From NCBI GenBank assembly GCA_905221605.1, contig CAJNDS010000419.1, positions 80,893-144,892 of the forward strand: a DNA stretch of 64,000 bases. The letters are read 5' to 3'. Both the position numbers and the translations under genes were made by a program. The number at the start of each line of letters is the position of its first letter. Position 1 is the stretch's first letter. The stretch comes from Symbiodinium natans. Taxonomy: Eukaryota > Sar > Dinophyceae > Suessiales > Symbiodiniaceae. The notes under the pieces were generated by a model. The model was not told where the DNA came from. It made no database searches and saw only the letters and a list, made by a program, of their open reading frames with translations. Below, in pieces: positions 41,470-54,000 of this stretch.

Positions 41470-42285
41470 TCATTCGGTGAGGTGCGTCTCCTTGCCGCAG
41501 TTCAGCTCAATGCAGCGGTAGTGCGAGAAGGACTTCGATATCTTAAAATTCTGGCTGGCCCCTGTTTCGTAGAGGGCTCGGCCCCCACACTCTGGGCATG
41601 GGCGCTCCACACCCCCCTGCTGCGGTGCCGCCTCGGCGAGGCTCTCGCGCTGCCACTCGGCGCGCTTTGCCTTCAGCTGATCGTCGGCCCAACTCCGCGG
41701 GTCCTCTCGGGCCAGCGCCATCGCGAGCTTCTCTGGGCCAAGGACGGCGGCTCGCTGCCGCACCAGCACGCGAAAGCCAGCGTTGGAGCGCAGGGCGGCC
41801 ATGAGAGCCCGCAGCCGCTGCGCAGACTCCGGCAAAAGGCCCCAAATCTGCACAAAGGCTGCCGCCAGTGCCTCGGCCAAGCGTCGGGTGCTCTCCGTGA
41901 ACTCGGAGCCCTCGGCGCCCTCGGCGCCCTCGGCGCCCTCGGCTCCTGGGCCTCCTGGCTCTCCGCCCTCTTTCAGCGCCTCCACAAGACGCGCCACGGC
42001 CTTGGCTTGGAAGCCGGTTGCCTTCGTTTCCTTGTTTGGGCCGTTGGCTGCGGCCGACTCCTCAGGCAGCGGGTCCGCGGCGACGGGCGCGGGGCGCTTA
42101 ACACCCCGGCTCTGCAGGCGAAGATCCGAGGGGTCAGCGCGCTGCACGTCGGGGTCGTGGTCGTGAATCACAATCGCCGGCATCTGGGCACATTCTGCTG
42201 CGCTCAGGGCCAGCCGCTCCTTCGGCCAGAGCTGCGCCATGGGCCATTGGCAGGGAGAAGTGCCACTGCTATCTGGGTGCTGCAA
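41470..42285 (-). CDS. TFIIS central-domain protein with C-terminal four-Cys ribbon (single exon)
   Basis: Uninterrupted 271-codon frame ending in TGA at 41470-41472. Residues 1-90 are a variable N-terminal part; 110-128 an acidic Gly/Ala/Glu linker (EGAEGAEGAEG); about 133-220 match the TFIIS central (domain II) helical bundle, with RSNAGFRVLVRQRAAVLGPE then KLAMALAREDP and WADDQLKAKR corresponding to the NP.LR..v..G.i.p..la.m...eMAsdelk segment. Residues 230-263 are a zinc-ribbon candidate (CPEC ... CIELNC). TFIIS proteins rescue backtracked RNA polymerase II. The acidic Asp-Glu pair that TFIIS uses for cleavage is not seen in this ribbon, so function may differ. Met16 (42240) is an equally likely start. 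TSP1 exons lie 0.5 kb upstream. Confidence 0.7.
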   Translation of the reverse strand: MQHPDSSGTSPCQWPMAQLWPKERLALSAAECAQMPAIVIHDHDPDVQRADPSDLRLQSRGVKRPAPVAADPLPEESAAANGPNKETKATGFQAKAVARLVEALKEGGEPGGPGAEGAEGAEGAEGSEFTESTRRLAEALAAAFVQIWGLLPESAQRLRALMAALRSNAGFRVLVRQRAAVLGPEKLAMALAREDPRSWADDQLKAKRAEWQRESLAEAAPQQGGVERPCPECGGRALYETGASQNFKISKSFSHYRCIELNCGKETHLTE

Positions 42286-42765
42286 CGTGCTTCTGCGTGG
42301 TTCAGCTGTTCAGCTAGATGGGGCCAAGGGCGCAGGGTTCCCCGACGGTCAGAGTGGAGGAGATGAAAGGAGTCTTCAGGCTTATGTCACTTCAGCTTCT
42401 TCGACTGTTAGCGGTTAGCGCTCTTGTACCGGCCATACCCGAGTCTCAATGGCAGCTGAGGTCTGGCATCAGGACTGAATTTGCATGGCTGCAGGGTTCC
42501 CATCGTTTTGGTTTTGTGGTGATTTGCCAGGGTTGGGTGTGACAGTACTATGGGAACATCGCATTCCACGGAACGGGAGATATTGCTGAGCCTTGTGAGT
42601 TTACCCTTCCAAGCCTACTTTCACCGCCCTCAACCCCACACTCCACAACCTCATGAACCCTAGCCTATAAGGGGATAATCAAGGGAACCCCAACCCTAAA
42701 AAAAGGAAAAAGGGGGGCCTCCTCCCAGTCCTCGTAAAACCCTTTCAATCTGATGCAGAATCCCT

Positions 42766-42835
42766 GAAGCTGCGGCCCCCGGCATGGCGAACGCGGCTCC
42801 TGTGCCCGCCGCCGCAGCTTCGAGAGCATTCGGAC
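42766..42835 (-). CDS. TSP1 exon (SECSRSCGGGHRSR)
   Basis: Acceptor CCCGAG|G at 42836/42835. It reads S-E-C-S-R-S-C-G-G-G-H-R-S-R-V-R-H-A-G-G, then R. The leading G completes a Trp codon with TG of the upstream exon. Cys pair, Gly triplet and R-x-R strand are all canonical. Confidence 0.85.
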
Positions 42836-44989
42836 CTCGGGGGTTTGAGGACACCGACTCCAGCTAGGGAAAGTGCAAGGGCATGCGGAGTTGAAGTCCT
42901 AAACCCTAGACCCCCTCAACCCCCTCAACCCCTCAACCCTAAATCCTCAACCCTAAGCCGATTGAGGCTTTCATTTGGGGTTGTTCATGGGCTTTGGGCT
43001 GACTTCGAGGGCTTTTTCATGGTCTGATCCCAAGCTGTCCGAAATCTGGGCTGCACGGCCACTGCTCCCAGCTGGCAATGACGCAGGTCTTTGGATTGTC
43101 CGGCTTGCAACTGGCGCAAGGTTCAGGGAGGAGGGCGCCATCCGGGCTTAGGGCCGAAAGGGCGTGAGGAAACCTACTTTACGAACCTCACTGGTTGTTA
43201 AGAGCACACTCGGACAATAGAGCTTAGCAGACTTAGTCACCTATTCAGCAGCTTCCATATTCATGCGCAGTTGGGAGTCGGAGTTTAAGCGGGCGGGCAT
43301 TTGGGACCAAATCAGAAGCATCGTCATACGCTTTTCGAACTCTAAACCTCATGACCTAGCTCAGGAGAGCCTCCGTATGCAGTATAGCCAGGGTCGCACG
43401 GATCTGGCTCTCTAACTTCTAGTCCCCGTTCAGGGGGGGAATCCCTCAAAGGCCCGTATCTGAAAGGGGACGACAGTTCAGCAAAATCTAAACCCCTAAA
43501 ACTCCTAAACTCCCACGAGGGAAGTTTACGGGTTTATAAGGTCTTAGATTTTCGGGCTTGGGCTTCTAGCGCGGCACGCCCCCCGAAGATCCCCCCGACG
43601 TCCAAGGTCTGTGGGGCTCCCCAGGGGGCTTAGCTCTTGGGGCTTGCCTCCAGACTTCGGGGTGCAGTCCCATGTGCGTTGTAGGATTATTTTATACCTA
43701 AGTCACATCACAACAAGAACAGGAAAAGTTGAAATCAGTATAATCACAACAATCATTGCACAAAATGCTAACAAGATTCGCTATAATCGTACTAGTAATC
43801 ATGCGTGTAATACCAACAGCAGCAATGGTAGCATTAAGCTTCAAGTTAGGATTGATGACCCCAAGCCAAGCACCGCCCAGGGCACTGGTAAGGCGCTTCT
43901 TGGTTCACGCCAGGGTTGCAGGCGCGAACCTGGCATTGCTGGGATTCACGTAAACGCTGCCTGCAGGCTTAGGGTGTAGTTTGCAGGAAAATGTAGGGTT
44001 TACCAGGATAATCTTGGCATGTGTTTCGGCTCCTGTATTACATGGGTCTTGGGGACTGTAAGTCACTCCCGGGCTTCCGACGTCAATTCAAGGCCGTGAT
44101 CGAGGGGGTTGGAGGCATCTGGCTGTTTAGGGTCTGGCTGTTTAGGGTTTAGGGTTTAGGGTTTAGGGTTTCGGGTTTAGGGTTTAGGGTTTAGGGTTCA
44201 GTGTTCAGGGTTCCATGGTTTCAACCCTCAAGCAAGGGTGACGGTTCTTGAGTGAGCATTGAGCATTGAGCATTGAGCATTGAGCATTGAGCATTGAGCA
44301 TTGAGCATTGAGCATTGAGCATTGAGCATTTAAACCGAAGGCTTAGGTTGACAACAGACCCGAAACGAGGGTCACCTGGAGCTGAAGCAGCCTCTACCTC
44401 TACCTTTGCAGCAGATGCTGTTGAGGCCCCATACTCAACCCCTATTTTATTTCGGACGGCCACAAGCAGAGACCAAAGCCGGCTAGACATCAAAAAACAC
44501 GATACCCATGACGTTCAACCCTACAACTGCGCCCCAAAAACTGATGCTGTAGGGCTTCAACCCTAAACCCTAAACCCTAAACCCTACAAACCCTATCCTG
44601 AGCATCCCACTTCCTTGAGCGACTGCGTGAGGCAGCTTTCGCCTGCTCCCCGAGCGAACTGCGCAACCTCAGCAACAAGGGTTTAGGGTTTAGGATTCAG
44701 GGCTTAGGGTTCAGGACTTCGGCAGATGATGGAGTTTATAGGGCTTTCAGGGGTTGCAGGTTTTGGGAGCAAGGTAAACCCTTACAGGGCTCCAGGAATT
44801 GCCAGCTATCCGAGCTTGGCCACCACCCTGCGCTGGCAGCTTTATAAGGGCTTGCAGGGCATCGAGGGCTTCATAAGGTCTCTGGGGTTTGAGAAAGGGT
44901 GTTTTCAATATCCTTAGAATCTCGTACCTCCAGAACGTTGCCCCTTTCGGAGGGCCGGCAAAACATTTAATTCTCCTAAACCCCTACAC

Positions 44990-45023
<34 letters not shown>

Positions 45024-48000
45024 TAATAAAACTAATCAGCTGTTTTTGGTCAGCCCCGAAAACCTAAACCCCAAACACTCCACATCCTACCCTTGCTAAT
45101 GGCACAATGCAGCTCGGCCCGAGGCATTGCGCTGGCGCTCTTGCACTCCAAAGCACTTGCAGCTGCAGTCCGACCTGTATACTCAAGGGGCCTTAATGGT
45201 TAGAATAGGGTTTAGGGTTTAGGGTTTAGGGTTTACGGTTTAGGGTTTAGGGTTTAGGGTTTAGGGTTTAGGGTTTAGGGTTTAGGGTTTAGGGTTTAGG
45301 GTTTAGGGCTGGGGGCGGGGGGGTTGTTACAGTGTAAGCATACAGGGAACATGTATAGGGACCACAAGGGAAGAAGACTAGTGTTTTGTTCGACCTGTAT
45401 ATAGGGGATTTGGCTTTCGGGTTTAAGGCTTAGGGTTCAAGGTCCAGAGTTTAGGGCTTAGGCAGGCTGCGGTTAGGCCTTACTATAGATCAAGTCATCT
45501 ACCACAGAAAGGACACGAAACGGCCACCCTAACAAGCCGGGGCCGAAGGCTGAGTACCATGACCTTAGACCTGCACACCTGCTACCCTGAACCCTGGACC
45601 CATATGTTATAATCCAACGCTTCAGGGCACCCTTTTATAACCAGCAACCCCAAACCCCTACCCCCAAACCCTAAACCCTCAACCCTTACGCCAAACCCCT
45701 AAACCCTAAACCCTAAGCCCTAACCCTTAGAGGACACAAATAAAGTACCCCGAATTTCGGCAACCCCCCCCCCCCCCCCCCCTAAATGAGGCTGAGGCCA
45801 TGAGCCCCAGCTGGACAGCCTGCAGTCCACGTTGGGCACCTCGGCCCGGACGAGGGTTTAGGGGTTTTTAGGGTTTGGGGTTTGGGGTTTAGGGTTTTAG
45901 GGTTTTAGGGTTTCGGGTTTAGGGTTTGGGGTTTGGGGTTTCGGGTTTTCGGAAGCCCTGCGCTTGGGTTTGCAAAAAGGGGCTGTGGGCGTCCGGGGGG
46001 TGGCTTTAGCATTAGGGGTTTGGAGTTTGCGGGTTCCTTGGCAAATAGGGCTATTGGAAGGAACCACTGGGAGTCCTGGCACGGTGCTAGCGCTGGAGTG
46101 ACTCCCGTCTCAGGGCTTAGGGATGCTGACTGGGTTTAAGGTTTCGGGTTTCGGGCTTAGGGTTTAGGACCCCCGAAGCCCCAAACCCTGAACCTTCAAC
46201 CCAAAGTAGGGCTTAGGGATCAGAATTCCAACTTCAAAAGCCCTAGACTCTGAGGCCCAAGATATCTGAACATGCCCGGAGGTCCATGAGTGGATAGACG
46301 TAGGATTGCAAGTGTTGTAAGAACCCCCCCCCCCCCACTCCCCCCAAGAAGGCCAGAAGTAGCTATGATAGCTATAGCAATAGTACATCCTACTAACTGC
46401 ACTTTCCAAGTACCCATGAACCTTTCAGCTGTGGTGTCAGCAACCAGAACATCCCGAAAGCGCCACACTCCACGCTCCGAAGGCTTCTAACTCGACATCC
46501 CTGAAGGTTAGACTCGGCTTCTTCAGGGATTAGGCCGTGTTGTGTTGGCATTCTTGCTAGTCCGCTCGTAATGTATCGTGGGCATTGTGATGGTCGCTAT
46601 GGCCTAAGACACATAGCCCAAACATACACCCACTCCTTTCCGGGCAGCCGGGCACAGCTGGACATGCCAAGTGCGTCGCACAGCTGGTAGTCGTCTTCCA
46701 CACCTCACAAATGGCAGCACTTCAGTTCTGTTCATAGCTCATATACCTTATCGGCTCCGGGTACACATTCCAGTGTGCCTCTCCACCATGCCGCCCTACA
46801 GCCCTACGAGTTGGTGACTTGCGCTTTGTGTGGTTCCGCGCAATTCCACTGGAACCTCCCCTTATGCGGGAAAGTGAGGCTGTCCAGATGGGAGCCTTTC
46901 ACCATGGAGCCCCTTCTCGAGGCTCGAAGAATTCCCTGATTGCCCAGAATACCGACCAAAGGCGAAGTAGGGTTCAAGGTTTAGGGTAGGGTTTGGTAGG
47001 TTCATGGATTTCAGGGTTGGGGATGAGGCTGAGGGTTTAGGCAGTTCACAGTAGGTTACAGGAACCTCAACACCTAGCTGCGCAGGTTACACTTGCCACA
47101 AGAGGCCTTGAAACAATAGCCAGACAGTGGGCTTTTTCCCAAAGTTCGGGGTACCTTACGCACCACAAAATATGAGAAACCTTGTAGGAAGCCCCCAAAT
47201 TGTTCGAAAAACCCTCCAACTCTTTAGGGCTTTCGGGTTTCTCGGACTGCAGGGTCGCGGGACTGTGGGGTCACGGGCCTGTGGCGGGCTTGCCGCAGCT
47301 GTTGGGGTGCTGCTCGACGTTGCGGTGCCGAACCCTGGTGCGCCAAGAAACATGAACCATCCCGGCTTCCGTTGCTGCACCCGTTCGGGATGGAGATTCT
47401 AAGGAAACTTACGCCGTGGCCCTTGAATCAAAGCCTCCAGTCCCAAACTCCAGCGCTGGGGCCCCGAAGGGTTTAGGATTTCGGATTGTGAGTGCGGGTC
47501 TGGGGTTTCGGGGTCTCCTAAAGGCCTGAACTCCAAGCCCTTCGAAAAGCACGGTGGTTCGGATTTGGGGATCCCAGCCGACAAGAGGCACCACCCCGGG
47601 CAAGTCAACACTCCCCCCAAAACATGGGAAGGACCCGCATCTTTTGGCAACTTAGCTGCTTCTGGGGGCCTCTGCAAACATCTCTCATGATTTGAGACTC
47701 TTGTTTAGGTTGTTTTTGTGTTGGGGTGTAGGGTTTGGAATAGCCCAAACCCCCTTTGCAGCCTGTAAGCTGGCAGGCAGTGGCTGGAGCACTGGCCCCA
47801 CTGGCCTAGGGTCTCTCAGAAGAGCTCGGGGAGGGCAGGGTGGGTCGATGTTCAAATGAGTTCAAACCCTACTCAAATCCTAAACTCCCAGACCTTGCCA
47901 AGCTTGACCCCAAGTATGGAGGTTCATGGATTGTCAGAGGTAGGGCCATAGGTAGGATCACCATCGTTGTAGCTAGTTATTCCCTGGAGCACTTAGAACC

Positions 48001-51000
48001 TTGCTACAACAGGGTCAGCGAGGGACGAGTCCGCAGCCTTGAGGGGTTGTGTCGTTTGGGTGGATGCACTTGACTCACACCTGCAACCGATTCAGCTGCT
48101 CAACCCAAGCCACGATTCCTTTGCAAAATGTCAATTCCAAAGACGACACCTGAAACTGAGTACCGCAGCTTTCAAGAAGGAACAGGAGCACTTTGAAACC
48201 TCGAGTCTTGGGTTTGTGTTTCGTCTGAGGCATCGGCCCCACATGCTCCACCGGCCGTCGACGCACTCGTCACAGCTCTGCGTGTTGCATGGTGCCACCT
48301 CCACCAGCGGGCCCCATTGCAAAACTATGAGAAGGCTTTCTTCAAAAGCCCAAACCACCAAACCCTTACCTTTTCTGTGTAGTGGTTTGGGCACTTTTAC
48401 CATGGTTTCAGGTGGAACCAGCTTTGAGGGTCATGGGGCCAGTATCAGTAAGGGACTCAGGGCCACCGTCAAGGATGGTCAGGCCTTCAAGCCTCTCCCC
48501 AAAGTGGGCGACGAGCAGGATTTCTACATGGACGGTTACCGACTCATAATTTCCGACGGGTGTTTTCCGGCAATCCGAAAGCTATGCGCCGAAAGCCATG
48601 GTCGTTGAAGACTCTGAAATTTGTACCCAAAGGCTAAATCCCCAAAGACGAGCCCAATTCCCTTAAGGCCGTTAGCCACACTCCAAGCTCCCCACCCTCA
48701 ACCACACTCCAAGTGCCGCCCCCCAAGGCCTCATACTTGTCGTGGGCTTCGCACAGTCGCCCGCCATTTCGAGGAGAGACCTACTTCACGAAGCATGCCA
48801 AGAGTCGCCTCCCTCTCGAGTCTGCAACCCCAACCCTGCAACCTTAAAACCCCAGAGCCTACCTCAAGCCCCGCAGCCCCTCTAACCCTGAAGCTAGCCC
48901 CAAGCTGTCCTCTCTCGGTACTTTCCAGCGGGCCGAACCCCAAAGACAGTGCGCAACGGCACCACTAGAATTTTCAAGGCCTCAAGTGCAGGTCGTGTGA
49001 AGTTCGGCGTTGGGAGACTAGGGAACTTAGGGAACTCAGGGAACTCAGGGAACTCAGGGTTTAGGATTTTAGGGTTTAGGGTTTGGGGTTCAGGGGGTTG
49101 GCGGCCCTAAATCCAGGCACCCCTGCGGCGATGACACGATTTCGGCGCTTGATGCCCCCGCCGCAGGTGCAGGTGCACGCGCTCCACTCTTCCCACCTCG
49201 TCTTAGGCTGGTTTAGGGTTTAGGGTTTAGGGTTTAGGGTTTAGGGTTTAGGGTTTGGGGTTTGGGGTTTAGGATTTAGGGTTTAGGGTTTAAGGTTTAA
49301 GGTTTAGGGAGTACTGTAGGGGCCTAAATCATGAAAACAGGGTTTTGGGGGACATTCCAGCATAAGACCATTAACAATTCTTCCGACCCCTACGTTGCTT
49401 GTTTGCGTCTAGAGTCTGGATTTATTCACTTGTTGAAACTCTCTTGTTTGATTGTCTCCTGACCCATCCATCAAGCTTCTCAGACCTCAGTGCCCACATT
49501 CGTCTCATGAACCCTCCTGGATACTGGACCTACATACCGCTAACCCCTAAACCCGAAACCCTAAATTTCTGCTGCACAGCCTTCCAGCCAATCCCATCTT
49601 CAATCAGCTCTCAGACTCGGAACCCCGTACCAGGCGCACGACGTGCCCCAGACACAGTCGATGCCTTCACACTGCCTCTTCTCGCAGGCTTTGACCTGAG
49701 AGTGCTGAGTTTGGGGTTTTAGGGCTCAAGGTTTGCGGATTGAGGATCAAGGTCTAGGCCTGAAAGGTAATAGGGTTCGTTCTACATGAAGGTACCTTGT
49801 GGGGCCTTCCTGTTCGCGGGGATCCTGCGGGCGCCCTAATTGACGAACCCGTGGTCCGGGAGGCCTCGGTGCTGGCATGGCTAGTCGTGGGAAACATGGG
49901 GGGGGGGGGGGGCGGTCAGAACAATAACTTCTTTCCCCGGGCACAGGTCAATCACTCGTTGCTATGCCACGATCACTTCCGGTGTTGTGCAACGATCGCT
50001 TTTCTGAGGTATGTGTTCTGCATTTTCAAATCATTTTCCTCGGCCGGTAAGGACTACTGACACATCGATTCCAAACCCTGAACCCTAAACCCCGAAGCCC
50101 CCAAAGTCCTAAGATCCAGCTCCCGAAACTCTACCTCGGCGCCTCCTCCAGTGCGGTGTTGCAGCCGAGGGTGTCCCCAATCTCCAAGATCTGGCGGATT
50201 GAGCCCTTAACCCCGAAGCTCTGTGTACGGTCTAAGGTTCAGCGTCAAAGGGCTTTTGCGGGCTTCTAGGGCTTAAGCACCGCAACCTCCTGGAATTCAG
50301 TCCATCCCGGAAAAGCATGCCATTTCTGGACCTGAGAGCTCCCCATCCCTACAACAAAACCATCAACCCAAACTTTAAACCCTCAGTTTGGGGGGCCCCA
50401 AAGCCCGGAAGCTCCTTCCGCGTACGCATGGTCGCGCCGATGCCACACTCCTTTTCGGATCGCTGGTGGAGCGGCAATCAAGGCTACTAGGGTGGAAGAA
50501 ATGCTGACAATTGCGATGGCAGGGATTGGTGCGCTTGGGGTGGCGGAGGATCTACACCTCAACTCCTTGTCTATGGGCTTCAGAAGTCCCTTTAGGGCTG
50601 AGAGCCTAGAGGTTCAGAGGCTTCAGGGGTTCTCGGGCTTCGAGGCAGCCCAAACCTGAGCCCCAAGCCCTTCGTTGGAGTTGACTCGAAGGCCCAAGCG
50701 GCCCAAGTGCAAAAAATAGCAACAGCTTCGGGATTTGGGGTTTACAGATGTATATATGTATACTGTACACATACACGTATATTGCCAAACATGGTACGTA
50801 TGTGTATAGATACATAGATAGATAGATAGATAGATAGACAGATAGATAGATAGATGGACGGATGGATGGATGGATACATACATACATACATAAATATGGT
50901 TACCTATATAGATATATTTACATATGTTGTATCGTTGTGTATCACATATGATGTCTCAGGGGAGTGCGGATGTACAGGGCGTCCATTCCGTCCACAATGA

Positions 51001-54000
51001 CCTGGAGAGCTCTGGGTTTCAGGAATAGGTGGTTTTTGAGGGTTCAGGGTCTAGGGTTTGGGGTTTAGGGTTCAGGGTTTGGGGTTGCGGGTTTGAACGA
51101 ATGAGCCCATGCAAGGCAGGTGTGCTGGCTCTGCAGCCACGTAGAGTGAGTAGGAGTCATGACGCTTCAAAGCCGCCCGGCCCCCGCCCACAACCACAAA
51201 AGCACAAAATGAGAATGTAAGGGACAAAGACCTTGGCCTTAAGGCTCAATGCTCTGTGCTGACAGGGGGCTCCAAGTAGGGGCCGGAGGGTTTTAGGACT
51301 TTAAAGAGCTTCCCAAGAAGACCCCCCCCAACTGCAAGAAGCCACCGACCCAGGGCCCCAAAACCCGAAATGGCAACCTGCAACCAAGGCCCCAAAGCCT
51401 CAACTGCACGCAAATCCTGAAGGCCACATAAACCCTAAACCCCAAACCCCAAACCCTAAACCCTAAACCCCAAGCCCCCGAGCCTGAACCCCTACAAAGA
51501 ACCGTTCAGGAGCGCACAGCCGGCAGCTGCCATGGTTGCACTCCCGGTGGCCTCAGCCAGGGTGCTTTTCGGGCTTCGGGTTTAAGGTTTAGGGTTTAGG
51601 GGGTCGGGTTTAGGGATCTTTGGGATTTATCAGGTTGAGGTAATCTCTTAAACCCTAATGCCCCTAAATCCTAAAGCCCTAAAACCCTGCAGCCCTAAAC
51701 TCTGGGTTGAGGGGTTAGGTTTCAGGGTAACCCTTGAATCCTCAACCCTGAACCCAGAACTCCCCCTAACCTGGGCTCTTCCTCTGAACAACTCCACCTC
51801 TTCCCTCACCTGGCAGGTGCCTAGGCTCCCGGGCCGCAACCCTCCGTCTCGCTGAGGATTGCTCCTTTTCGAGTTTATGTCGGTTTGAGGTGCGCAAGAC
51901 CCCCTACAAGAGGCAAAAAGCCCCTGCAATCCCAAACCCCCAAATACCATCAAACTCTTAGTGCCCCAGATGACACTGAACCCTACACATCCCTAAGCCC
52001 CAACGAACTGCCAGCACGCAAACTTCAGGTAACCTTCAACCCATGTCAGCCTTCTTCCCTCAGGCTCTCGTGGTTGAGGATGTTAGGGCGCAGGGGATGC
52101 TTGTGGTTCCGGGGGCTCTAGCCACGTTTGTAGGCTTCTGGGCTTTTGGAGTGCCATGCGGCCGAACGGCCCAAGTGCTGGCCCCCAAGCCCGAAACCCC
52201 CGAAAGCGTCCAAGGGTCGGGAGGTTTTACGGATCACAGGCTTTGGGTCGACAGGGCTGTCCTACACGACTTGCTTGGCCGCCCAGGACGCAGAGACCTT
52301 CGCCCTTGATGGTCCTGAGAGGCTGGCCAGTTCAGGGCTGACGGTTTTCGAGGCTCAGGGCTTCCGGAAGGCTTAGACGTTTCCGGCAGGTGACGGGCTT
52401 CTCAGGTTCAGGGGAGAACGGCGACATGCATTGAGGGGCTCAACCCTATTCAAGGCTTTGAGTCCTATGACCCTTGAACCCCTAAAGCCTTGAATCCCAG
52501 TCTCTGAAGCCCTTTACCCTTCAAGCCACATTTAAGCCCTGAACCTGACAGAAACGCCTTGAAGGCCTAAATCCTTTAAGACAGGTACGCTGCAGGGCCC
52601 CGCGTTTTTGCATGTCTGCCGTAATCCCGTCTTTTTGGTTGGTACTATTGCATGCCTGTCTTCATTTCATCTTTCTCAAAGGACGCATAAGACATGGTTC
52701 CATGGTTCGACTGGTTCGGCTGTTGTTGATCCCTGCTTCTGCGCGATTAACACCCGAAGCCCAACACAAAACCCGTTGAAACCCCAAACCCGTTGAGCCT
52801 CTTAATCTGCCCTAAGCCCTAAATCAACACATCGAACCCTAAGCCTTTGGAGCCCCACACCCCAAACCCTAGGAGCCCTAACCCCGAAAATTTTGGAGTC
52901 TAGAGCCTAAACCCTGATAAACCCTAAACCCTTCCAACCCTCCACCCTAATCCCAAACCTTAAACCCTTAACCCTTCACCCTAGACTCTAGACCCTAAAC
53001 CCTCAACCAAAACAAATCTAAACCCTAAACCATAAAAAATGCGTAAACCCTAGCCCAGACCGGCTTGAACCCTACACCAGCAACATCGCAAGGATCACGG
53101 GGCCTGGTCCGGTGCTTCTGGCCACCGCAGGTGGCGGAACAGTCCGTCCACATGGACCTTCATAGGGGTTTGGGGTTTGGGGTTTAGGGTTTCGGGTGTA
53201 GGGTGTAGGGTTTAGGGTTTAGGGCTTAGGGCTTAGGGTTCAGCATCTCAAGTCAACGCCTTCACTAGTCAAGCAGCTTGTCAAACGACGGAGACATGCG
53301 CACCCGCCGCGCGCATTGGGTCCCACGACATGAAGAAACTATTTCACTTCACATCGAATTCCTCAAGCCAGCTTCCATCCTATTTTGCACAATGCGCCTG
53401 AAATCTTGCACAACGCCCACGAAATTTGCACAATGCCCACGAATTGCCCACGAAATGTTGCACAATGCCCCCCGAAATTTTGAACAATGCCCAAACACAC
53501 ACTACCCTCATTTGTTTTTTGCACAATGCCCACGAGGCTTTTCCACAATGTACACCAATGGCTTAAGGGCTTAAACAGTGAAAATAAAAGGCTTAGGGAA
53601 CCGTCAGAATGAACATAATGATTCCCCATTTGTCCTTATTCTTTCTGATCTTCTCCCCCCCCCCCCCCCCCAAAAAAAAAAAAAAATCGTGAGAATAAAA
53701 ACGAATGTAAATGCTAATAATAAAAACAATAATCATCAATAAATGACCAGTAATACGTATGCCATAACAACAAGAATCCCGAACCCGACTCCCTTTTGAA
53801 CCCCAAACCTGAAACCCTAAACCCTAAACCCTAAACCCTAAACCCTTGCGAGGCCCTGGCCAGGAGGTGAACTCACAGCTGGGCTTGGGCTTGTCCCAGT
53901 CCGGCTCAGGGCAGCCAGCCTCGGGAGGACACGGGGGGTTGTGGGGTTTGCAGGGGTTAGGGTTTAGGGTGTAGGGTGCAGGGTTTAGGGTTTAGGGTGT

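Noticed and set aside
44254-44331. Cys-rich repeat protein (CSMLNAQ repeats)
   Set aside because: Encoded by a perfect heptamer microsatellite; no flanking coding evidence.
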